From contig ML769470.1 of assembly GCA_009733575.1 (NCBI GenBank), positions 1 to 64,000 on the forward strand: a DNA stretch of 64,000 nt. The letters are read 5' to 3'. The notes below the pieces were generated by a model. That model saw only the letters and a program-made list of their open reading frames with translations. It had not been told where the DNA came from and made no database searches. Position numbers and translations under genes: made by a program. The DNA is from Gymnopus androsaceus JB14. Lineage: Eukaryota; Basidiomycota; Agaricomycetes; Agaricales; Omphalotaceae. Below are positions 34,150-43,850 of this stretch, in pieces. The number at the start of each line of letters is the position of its first letter. Position 1 is the stretch's first letter.

Positions 34150-36900
34150 GAATAACAAGTTCTAAACAAATGTAGTAGAAAGGACATGAGAGCTGCAAAA
34201 CTGCCTGGTGACCCCCAAAATCCATACTAGAGCGCATTCTTCACCGGAGTGTATCAGAGTGCTGGGGGAATTTAGTCTCGAGAATTCAAACTCTGGCGGT
34301 TTCCATGTGAGATTAGAGTTTGCAAAATAGTATCTTAGCACGTAATACCGTAGGCTGGGTAGTAGTTACATAGAATGTCGCAGCTACGTGCACCGACTGC
34401 GGAGTCTAGCTGAAACTAGTTTATTTGACTACTCCATGTGCATTCAAGCGCTTACTGGAGCAGGGAAAGGCCCAGGAAAGCGTTCCAGGGGAGCCCAGAG
34501 ATGAGGTGTTTGCCACACCGGATGCTCTGGACTCAACGCGTTCAGCACTTGGACCATGCCGTGTAAATAATCCTTCCTTTCTTTTTCCAGAGACCTGTAC
34601 TAAAGGAGCAATTACTACGCTGACAGTGATGAAGGTTCTTTTCGGTTCACTGACTCCGACGATGATGCAGACTAAATTCGAGAGTGAAAAGAACGTAGCT
34701 AGAACTAGTTCTTTGACTACTCGTGTCCATTCCGTCACTACTGGGCAGGAAAGTGTGCATACTAGTGTGGAATAGTTTTGTTCGATCCCATCGAAGAACT
34801 GCAAGAAATCCGGGAAGCCTCCGAGAGGGCGTCAGCGGGTCTATTTCCAGAGGACGGAAATGACAAGCCAAGACCCTGAAGTCAAGTCAACATCAGCAAA
34901 CCTGTAAAGTATTTTTGCTGGAGAAACCCATTCATTTGGGACATCTCTGGAGCAAGGTATGTACTCTATTCCTGAGATCTCTGGCAAAAATTGACAGTTT
35001 TTTTTTGACAGCTGTCAAGCCCCAGAGATCTCTGGAGACCTCCAGCGAAAATACAGGTTTTGCTGATGAAGACTCCTGAATTCAAGTCAAGACTCATAGG
35101 ATTCTTCTTCTTTTGATGGGATCGAACAAGACAAGTTTAGCTCGAAGCTGAGAATATTATATCTTTCGCTCTCTGAGTCCCTGACATCATCTATATAACA
35201 AGTTCTAGAACAAGATGTAAGAGAAGGATGGTGTTAGGGGGCAATTAGGGGACTGGAGAGCTGCAAAACTGCCTGGTGACCCAAAGTCCATACCAGTAGC
35301 GCATTCTTCTACTCCGGAGTGTATGAGAGGTGTGGGGGAAGATTTAGTCTCGAGAATCCAAACTCTGGCGATGTTCCATGTGGAGATTAGAGTTTGCAAA
35401 ATAGGTACCTCAGCATGTAAGTTCCTAGGCTGAGGTTAGTGGTACCATGGAATGTCGCAGCTACGTGCACCGACTCGGAGTCGAGCTAGAACTAGTTATT
35501 TGACTACTAGCATGCGCATTCAATCACCTACTGGAGCAAGGAAGGCCGAGGAAAGCGTTCCAGAAAGGAGCAATTACTACGCTGATTGAAGGTTCTTTTC
35601 GGTTCACTGACTCCGACGATGATGCAGACTAAATTCGAGAGTGAAAAGAACGTAGCTAGAACTAGTTCTTTGACTACTCGTGTCCATTCCGCCACCTACT
35701 GGGGCAGGAAAGTGTGCATAGTGGAATAGTCTTGTTCGATCCCATCGAAGAACTGCGAGAAGTCCGGGAGGCTTCCGAGAGGGTGTCAACGGGGTTTATT
35801 TCCAGAGGACGGAAGCGACGAGGGAGTCCAGACTCCTTAAGTCAAGTCAATACTCCGAGGGGAAAGTTGTTTGGTATTACTCCGAACCATCGGGATTCTC
35901 CAAGAACCGTCAACCTGTCGGAATTCGCTGATATGTGCCATTGGGAGATAAGATATCCGGCTTCTTCGCCGTTTGACCTCCATTCCGTTACGAATTGCGA
36001 CCTTCGAAGCTTTCAAAGTACTTGTTGAGGTAAAAATGAAAGAGCTGCCTTCGTTCATATCCGGGCTCTCCCACCGATTTTGAGTCTCAAGACGAGAACC
36101 GAGTGCATTGGTATTATTCCGAGCTGTCGGGATTCTCCAAGAACCGCAAATCCGTCGTAATTTCTTGATATGTGTCATTGGTAGATAAGATACTCGGCTT
36201 CTTGACCGTTTCTTCTCCGCTTCGTCACAGTTGTGACGAAAGTTTTGTTTCGACCGTGCACCTTTAGTCCCAGGTATAAGTATGAGTATATGGGTATCTG
36301 GAAAGCATGATTACACTCAAATTTCATCCAGATTTTGGCTGTTATTCTGGGAGGACCTGTAGAGCGAGAACTCAAACAAAAATTGATGGGAAGATGAGAC
36401 GTGGCACGCGCAAGTTGTTTCAAACTTTGTGAAAGTCGCAAAATTGGGATTCGGCACATTGCCGCACATTGGGGAAGTATTAGTTACTTAGTGGACAGCA
36501 ATCAATGTTTTGTAGTACTGTATGTACATAACCATCGCTCTTATGCAGATTGAAATGTAGAGAGAGCTGAGCATATAAGTGTATATAAAGGATACTACCT
36601 GCGGCCAACATGCTACGCGTAGTGTACGCACGCGCACGCGTTGGTACTCAATTAACGTCCACCTAACCTATAATTATCGTGACACTTCTGAGCTTCCGAA
36701 CACCTTCCGAGGCGCTTACCTCAATAAGAAACGGACGCGGAGAGGTACAATGATGAGAAAATACCGTTTTGGGGGCTTGTTCCTAGTCTATGACACCTTC
36801 CGGTTGTATTCCGGTCCTTCTTGATGGGATCGAATAATACCATTGCAGTATGTACTCTCTCAAGACTCTTGAAGTCAGGACTCATAGGATTCTTCTTCTT
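34150..36900 (+). repeat. Tandem duplication, copy 2 (about 2.75 kb)
   Basis: It matches copy 1 in order, with marker positions 34189 and 35258. The stretch 35100-36870 is almost identical to copy 1. The stretch 34150-34560, in contrast, differs by many one-base gaps and insertions. The junction at about 34143 lacks a ~70-base part present at the equivalent place near 32366-32440. A partial third copy of a sub-block (TGCCACACC...GGACCATGCCGTGTAATA) is found at 37307-37340. Confidence 0.85.
34891..35068. mobile_element. CATCAG-type miniature element in tandem copy 2, 178 bp
   Basis: Same element as at 32139-32316, at the same place in the second tandem unit, with only a few differences. It was carried along by the duplication rather than inserted separately. 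Confidence 0.75.
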
Positions 36901-37523
36901 TTGATGAGATCGAACAAGATTAATTGACTCTCCCCCCTCGATTATAGCCTGACGAAAGCCGTACAACTCTGTCGGAAGCAAGTCCAATTTAGAGCACTAG
37001 GTGTCACCCTGAAACTGTAATTGTTCATACTTACAACGAGTGCGAGCAAAATGCAAGCCAACTTACCTCATATGAGATCTGAAAGTTCCGTATATGCGCC
37101 TGTATTTCAACGTAATATGCGTTCAAATACAATACTTCAAGGTCGATATAGTATCCCCGCCGCTCATATGGAGCTACTTGATAACTTGAACTTGGGCTTG
37201 AGAGTCAAAATCGGATGGTGCAAAAAATCGGATTTCGCATAGAGGTAGGTACATAGATAGACCTTGATGTAATAATTCATCCTCGCTCCCAGAGACAACG
37301 GTGCTTGCCACACCAGCACTTGGACCATGCCGTGTAATAGACCTTCCTTCCTTGCTTCCTTCCAAGGAATCCGAATCAGAAGTGATACTAACCGGAACTT
37401 CTCTTCGCTTAGTCGGATGTGTTCCAACGGAATGAAGCATCGAGCTGCTCGGAGAATTGAAGAAGCGGTTAACTCATATATAATATACTCTTCTCTGAGC
37501 TCATACACCTAAGTTATCCCGCT

Positions 37524-38700
37524 ATGCAGCTTGCTTGTATCACATTGGCTATCTTTCTCGTGGGCTTAGTCTCTGCACAACGACAACGTGCTACAAAAAA
37601 TGAACGTGCTACAAAATATGTTGACCCGGACAATGGCATTACCTTCTTGGCAAGTCCAATTCGTCTGTTCTTTGGAATGTCGCTCAACTCTGCTTTGCGA
37701 AATAGGGTATCACAAACTCATATAATGTTCAAGGTTTCCTCATCGTTCCTCACAATAATACTGACACGGCTTTTTCATCAGATTACCCATGGTTATGTAT
37801 TTCCCCCTCTCTCCGAAAATTCTACGGAATTCATCGGTGAAATCGTTGCCCCAAGATCGACTGGTTGGGCTGGAGCGTCGCTTACCGGTAAATTTTAAAG
37901 CTTGTCTTCGTACGCACTTAACCCAATGACATTGTCTCCAAGGCGGGATGACAGAAAGTTTGCTACTACTGGTTAGAACTTTGCTTATCTCTTTTGTATG
38001 CGTTATTCATGACTCAACGTAGACCTGGCTTGATGGGGAAACCATCATTGGTACCAACCGCTTCACTACGTACGTCGTTTTGTAAATCTAACCATGTCAA
38101 CTCTCTTACCCGCAGGCCTTGCAGGGAATACAATTCGCCACGGTGTGTTTCTTCATACTAGTATGGACTCGAGAGTTGTGTAGATCCACTGACTGTTGTC
38201 CTAGCCCGTATGCTGGACCCAAAATAACAAATCTGGCATCGAGCAAGGTCAATGCTACGCATTGGAAGTGGGTTTACAGATGCGAGAACTGCACAGGTTA
38301 GTGCGATAATATCTGTTTGTCTACTCTCCGGCCGGGCTGTTTTGAACTTTTGAATAGGAAACTTCCCTACAGCTTACAACGGTGTCTCATCTTGGGTCTA
38401 CTCTCGATACCCAGTCTGTAAGTCATAATTGCTCAACACGTAGTTGAACACTTAGTAACTATATATTTCCATAGATGACACATCGGATGTCGATGTCTAC
38501 TGTTGACAAACACGACGACCACGATTTCTTTGCTATGAACTTCGGAAATGCATCATGCTTCCGCTGCGGACTACTACCATTGGGCCGCAGGAAACACTGG
38601 ATCCTAGCAGCGGAGCTACAGGAGGCACTCGAATCAAGTGGTCAAGCTTTTATGACCATCTGTCGCTTCCCTTTGCTTGCCCCTCTGTGGTTCTGCTCGT
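37524..38700 (+). pseudogene. Cellobiose dehydrogenase-type cytochrome domain, broken
   Basis: A secreted heme-binding (CDH-cyt/DOMON-like) protein by family, involved in electron transfer during wood decay. A signal peptide is clear (MQLACITLAIFLVGLVSAQ). It is followed by KYVDPDNGITF, YVFPPLSENSTEFIGEIVAP and GWAGASL, then, after introns, ESLLLLTWLDGETIIGTNRF, PSPYAGPKITNLASSKVNAT, HWKWVYRCENCTG and SSWVYSRYPV. From about 38480 on, the expected HxDFxxFxMNFGNA...ADYYHWAAGNTGS part is spread over all three frames, with a TGA and a TAG. The region 38100-38220 also needs frame changes. At least three indels or stops make this a likely pseudogene. No flavin dehydrogenase domain follows. It directly neighbours the large tandem repeat. 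Confidence 0.75.
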
Positions 38701-39583
38701 AGATGTAATCTTCCCCTTATCATTTGCTCAGGTCAATGACTCAATTTCATTCAAGACTTCCTTTCTTCATCTTTCATTGTGGTGTACTGCATCTGCATTG
38801 CGCATGCCTCGAATTGTAGCAGATAAGTGGAACGTAGACGAACATCTAATCTCTGCGGGAACTTGCTGGTATGACATCTGTGCGAAATCAATGAGTATGT
38901 CTGGCCGCGTGCGCGTGAGTGGTATTAAAAAGTCAAGAGGTTCAAGTTTCAGTGGCAAATCGTGACATTTGATTAGTCTCTAAGCGTCTCGTTATACACT
39001 GAATATGGTACCTCCCTCGGGTTCAACATCCCGCGATCGCGCCGTGTAATATATCTGTCTATCTATCTGACGATCCACTGTGCGGATGTGTGTATATAGA
39101 TGCGACTGATTTTTATAAACTCCCCTGATTCGAGAGTGGTCCGAGGCGGGAACTCCATTGATCCCGAAGTCAATGTAATTTTTGAGTAAAAAAGTAGATG
39201 GATGGCTTCTTAAGATGCTATGCTATGCTATGTACAGTATGTACCAAAGCCGGTAGGAGTACAATGAGTTTAAAGGCATCTCCGAAGCGATTTTCGAAAA
39301 TTCATAAACTCCCCTGACGTGATTGTAACCTGCAGCTATTAACCAAAGACAGGATGTACTCTAGTCCATTCTTCACTTCAGTGCTTGCGAGTGCCCAATT
39401 TGACTCAATTTTGGAGTGACTCGGGGGTTATCGTTGGGCGCTTATCTTCCTTCTTAAACATCCATCATCTCCACTTTTCAGTCGGAACTAAGCTCTTCCT
39501 TAAACGTATAGTACGCTCATCCTCTCACAATCTATCATGGTAAAATCCCAATCATAAACTGAAAAGTTGTATAACAACCATCC
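38701..39583. other. Intergenic stretch with two copies of a dispersed motif
   Basis: TATAAACTCCCCTGA and its variant CATAAACTCCCCTGA lie in the same direction at about 39117 and 39304. No gene is seen. Confidence 0.4.
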
Positions 39584-39584
39584 A

Positions 39585-40465
39585 TGGAGATATCTTCCAA
39601 GCTGCGACTCTTACACCCCAACCTGCTAATTCTCTCTCCTCCAAAAGACGAATTGTCTTCGTTCACGCATGTAACACTGGTAAGTTTTCTCCTTAATTAT
39701 AGAGATAATTTTAAATGTACAATATGTATCAAAGTAGGAAGCTGGGGTGCTGGGATCGCTCTGGCCTTCAAAGATCGATTCCCGGCACAATTCGAAGTGT
39801 ATCGGGATTGGTGTATGTCGATGTCGCATCAGGTCCCTGCAAATCCAAGCCCAGACCGAGGAGGAAAAGGTGATAGAGGTGGAAGATATCAAGGTGCCAG
39901 AAGCAGAGGACGTGGAATGCCCAGAGGAGGAAACACCAGAGAAAATCAGCCCCGATCACGATCCCTCATTGGAACGTGTTTGTTGATTCATCCTCCCCCT
40001 TCTCTCACTTCGCTCTCTCTCTGAGGTCGATAACATCTCCATATACATTGCCTGCTTATTTACCTCTCAAGCTTACGGCCGTAGAAAGGATAGTCCGGAA
40101 CAGATTCTCGCTGCGACGCGGGAGGCATTAGGAGACCTCGAGCGGCAGTTGAATGCGAATGACCCCGACTTGGATCGGGCAGCAATGGGTCTGGGAGATA
40201 CATTCTTGGTAAGTGGACTGCATAATTTACCATCAAACTTCGCGCGCGGGCTTCAAATTTTTTCGACTCAAGTTATCAAGTATGTTACTAACAGGTTATT
40301 TGGTTTGTCCCTTTCCTATATTCCTTCTTTCCCCATACACCAACCTGTAGTCGATTCAACTCGGGGAGGTTCGGCGTACCTTGGGAAGGTACCGCGGCGA
40401 TTGTGGAGGAGCTGGGGATGGAGATGACAGTGTATGCGCCTTTGGAAGAGGAGCCAAAGGTCTGA
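39585..40465 (+). CDS. Macro-domain protein (ADP-ribose-1''-phosphate phosphatase-like) with RGG insert
   Basis: A macro domain that by family binds ADP-ribose or hydrolyses its 1''-phosphate. The exons read GDIFQAATL and RRIVFVHACNTGSWGAGIAL, joined through an intron at about 39680-39738. Next comes FKDRFPAQFEVYRDWC and then an inserted RGG-rich stretch of about 45 residues (DRGGKGDRGGRYQGARSRGR and on) before SLIGTCLLI resumes the fold. The later exon has ISIYIACLFTSQAYGRRKDS and the last RFNSGRFGVPWEGTAAIVEE, ending at 40465. Between CLLI and VDNISIY the frame changes inside a CT-rich run near 40000-40025; this is either an undetected splice or an indel. The start codon is uncertain because the frame before GDIF lacks an ATG. 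Confidence 0.75.
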
Positions 40466-41036
40466 TTATTCATATGACTATAAGTAGTAAAACTCGTAGA
40501 TTGGATTCGGATTTCTTACACTCATTGAAGTCTATACTTTTTCGGGGATTAGTACAGCTTAACAGGTTAAATATGTATCTTGCATCGTTCAATACCAGAG
40601 CCTGTATTGATGAATAGTATTATCTCAGATGTGAGCTGTGAGCGATATCATCTTAGAGACGATGGGTTATCGTTTGTGGTGGATAACCAAAAACGAGTAT
40701 ACCTTTTGAGGTCGAATTATCGGGACAGCTCACTACAGACAATGGAGTTCTAGGATTCCCAACGTATGTAGATGGAGTAGATCTCATGAGCGAGCGGGCC
40801 AGAGGCTAAAACAGATTCGGAACTCGTTAGTTCAATAGTTGATGCGCGAGAAATCACTGGCACGTGTGAGTGACGGTGACCTTGAACTTAGCACTATCGC
40901 CTGCTCTGACAGCATAAGCAGCTTGACTTCTTTTCCGCATAAGTATCCGAATGGAAGAATCGATATTGAAAGTACAGAGTTCATAAGTCAACGAAACTAA
41001 GGATGCGAAAGCAATGGTCCGACTGGATGCACGAGA
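40466..41036. other. Intergenic stretch, no gene seen
   Basis: No frame of note and no clear repeat. The segment separates the convergent macro-domain and F-box genes. Confidence 0.4.
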
Positions 41037-43730
41037 CTACGAGTCGGAAGAAATATCGTCAGAGGTATCGCTACTCGTAGTAGAGGTGGCTGTATCGGCA
41101 GTAAAAGTAGCAGCTACATTCACAGGAGCCACCGGCGGCCTGTATCTGAACTCATTGCCCAAGTCCCGCAAAGCAAAGCAAGGATTCCAGTACCAATGCT
41201 CTTGGATGCCTTCAGGTTTATTAACAGAGGAAGCTTCGAGTTTTTCGACGTTAATAATATCACTGTGGCTGGAAGAAAGAGGTTCATCATCGGGAATAAG
41301 CTGAACGGTACCAGTACTCACTTGGCTTTGAAATGGTCGACCAGGCTCTTGAATGAACGGACGAGGGATTTGTGGCAATGGGCACAGCATGCATCATGGT
41401 GACTCGAATAGATGTAGCGTTCCGGTTCGCAGGCGAGGATCTGTTGTGCTTCCTCACCAAAGGAATTAAACACGAGGGTATGGTGCGGCAGTTGGTAAGC
41501 AGCAGATTCGGAAGAATGGGCCAACTAAAATGGTTTTAGACATATTCCCTTTGAAGGACAGATAAAGTGCATACCGCAAATGGCCACCGCATAAAAGCCC
41601 GTCCAAAAGGATAAATTTTGTCTGCGTAGCAGGTGGTACATTCAATGAGCGGATTAGCAGAGTTCAAATCTCGTATGGTCGCAGTGACCGGATCGAGAAA
41701 GCAACTTTCAACAATCGCGGTTGCAGCTCGCGAGCCGCTATCACTCCAAACGATACGACGAGACATCCATGGGCCCTTGGTGTTTCTTCCATATGTATAT
41801 GTCTTGAGCCGTGCGTCGCTAAGACTGTCAGCTGCCGGATTCTGGATGCAACAGGGATGGTAAAACATTTGCGGATAATGCATTTTGGGGCGACTTAGGC
41901 AGTTCGTGCATTCGAATACGGAAGTTGCCAGATACAGATCCGCGGCAGAAGCGCTGGGAACAGATTTTTGCATGATTTCGACGAGCTCCTGTATTTTGGC
42001 GGGTTTCCATTGCTCAATGATCTGAGGAAGATGTTGTGCAAGCTTTTCCCGGAAAAGTACATCGGTCAATTCTTCGTCCTCAGGAGTCTCCCATATCAAG
42101 TTTTCGAAGACTTTGTATGTGAATATATCCCCGACGGCAGGGAAAGGCTCTCGAAGATCCGACGCGGAGCGGATATCATCGTACTCTTTCTCGAGGCGAG
42201 AATAGCGCTGAATAAGAGTGCAACGCTTCTCTTCAGCTAGACGCTCGGTCTTGTGAGTCGACAACATTTCTACCAATTCGGTTTTGATGCTGTTCCAGCC
42301 TTGAGCGCATATGGTATCAGAGACGGAAATCGGAAAGAGAGAGAGAGTGAGTGATACCATAATCAGTGAGTTTCTTCGGCTGCTTGACGGCTTTGTGGTT
42401 GGTGAATTCATCCTCACGCCAACTGTCAATAATTTTCTCTGCCTCTTCCCGCCAACCAATTTCAGCCAGGCGTTCGAGGATTCTGGTCAAAAGAGTTATA
42501 CATAAAGATGGTACGAAATTAAAAGGGTTACTCACGCGTCCTTCCTTTGCTTGCGGATATCGCTCAATTCGTCGGTACGCTTGCTCAATCTAGCTTTGTG
42601 CCATACCTCACATAGACGACCATGCTAAAGAATAGTTAACACCTGCATATGTTCGGAACGTATTTCTCACCGCAACTATTGCTCGTCGTTCTTGCGATTT
42701 ACGAGTAATCCAAGCGTCGCGCTCCTTGGGAGTCTGAAGGGCTTCAAACTCTGCTTTGAGTCGCGCAGCTATTTGAAAATTTCCAACGTCACGGCGATGT
42801 CTTCTTGCTAGAGATGTTTTGAGTGATTAAAGGCGAAAATTACTAGCTCAACTGACTCGCTCCTTGGATGCACTCCTGCGGCAATAAGTTTCTATTGAAG
42901 AACTGTACAGGCAAGTCCATCTTGTACCGCCCGTCAGATAAACTAGGTAATCTGTAACACCGCGTAAATGAATGACTGAAAGGAAGATAAAACACGGAAT
43001 GCGTACGCTGCTGCGCAGCTCTTGCAACACCTCATGCGGAATGACCATAGTATGTTATCACAGCGTCCTTTGTGGTTGCACACCTAGATAGGTTTTATCA
43101 GCTGTTCAGTACATAGCATACGGCTACAAGCACTTACATGACAATAGGATTCAAAGAGCAGATGTGCGTATTGGGGCTCGTTCAAATCCAGAGGAAGAGG
43201 AGGAAGACCTTCAACGTTACTACGAGCGGTACGCCAGATGCTCTCCGAGGACTTGCTCATCAAGATGCCTCGAAGATCGTTGGATGTCCGAGCGAGGCGA
43301 AGAAGATCGCTTGGATCAAGGTAACAAAAGATCTGTCACCAAAGTACGATTAACCAGTGTAATTCAAGGCGTCGATAACTTTTACGGTAATACCCACCTC
43401 GAAGATTACATCCAGCGGAACGTCCTTTGCCAATCTCTCCAGCATCCCTAATCTTCCCCGAACCTTTCTAAATTGCTCAGGCATTCGTTGCTTCGTCTTT
43501 TTCGCACTAGATTCAACAGACTGATTGTTTTCGTCCGAGTCTGATTTCCTAACTCTTTTCCGAGAATGTTCTTCTTCAAGCTTTTCATCTTCCTCCCTAT
43601 GTTCGTCATCCTGCGCACGCTTGCGACCAGCATTGGTACTATTTCTGGAAGAAGCAGTTGCATCATGTATATCAGAGTCCACAGAGGAAACTTGATTTTC
43701 TTTGATTCGAAGAGATTGGCGAGTCATAGC
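41037..43730 (-). CDS. F-box domain protein of the basidiomycete type
   Basis: A predicted substrate adaptor for SCF ubiquitin ligase. The start MTRQSLRIKENQ at 43730 is followed by a charged nuclear-type region (GRKRAQDDEH, KRVRKSDSDE). The F-box then reads LAKDVPLDVIFE and, after an intron, LDPSDLLRLARTSNDLRGIL and IWRTARSNVEGLPPLPLDLN. Further exons give CKSCAAA, FQIAARLKAEFEALQTPKER, LSDIRKQRKDAILERLAEIG, HKAVKQPKKLTDYG, and WNSIKTELVEMLSTHKTERL. The C-terminal part has paired cysteines (FECTNC, IECTTC, CCAHC) suggesting zinc binding. The tail is Ser/Thr/Asp-rich to the stop at 41037-41039. At least eight short introns are needed. Its start lies 120 bp from that of the divergent transcription factor gene. 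Confidence 0.8.
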
Positions 43731-43850
43731 AGAGATCAGTATTACTGAATGGTGGTTGAAAAGAAAGGGGCAGACGCGTTGATGGCTCACTGAAATTTCC
43801 CGCGTTAGCGCCTGGCTGTTCCTTTCAACCTTCATCTTCTCATTCTTGAA
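43731..43850. promoter_or_regulatory. Divergent promoter, F-box gene and Zn2Cys6 gene
   Basis: 120 bp lie between the two start codons, which point away from each other. No individual site is identified. Confidence 0.45.

Noticed and set aside
38555..38965. Open frame of 136 codons on the plus strand
   Set aside because: Its first part is the shifted end of the broken cytochrome-domain gene; the rest has no features.
39747..39986. Acidic open frame (EEEKVIEVEDIKVPEAEDVE) over the RGG stretch
   Set aside because: The RGG frame is the one continuous with the macro-domain motifs on both sides, so the acidic frame is taken as its shadow.
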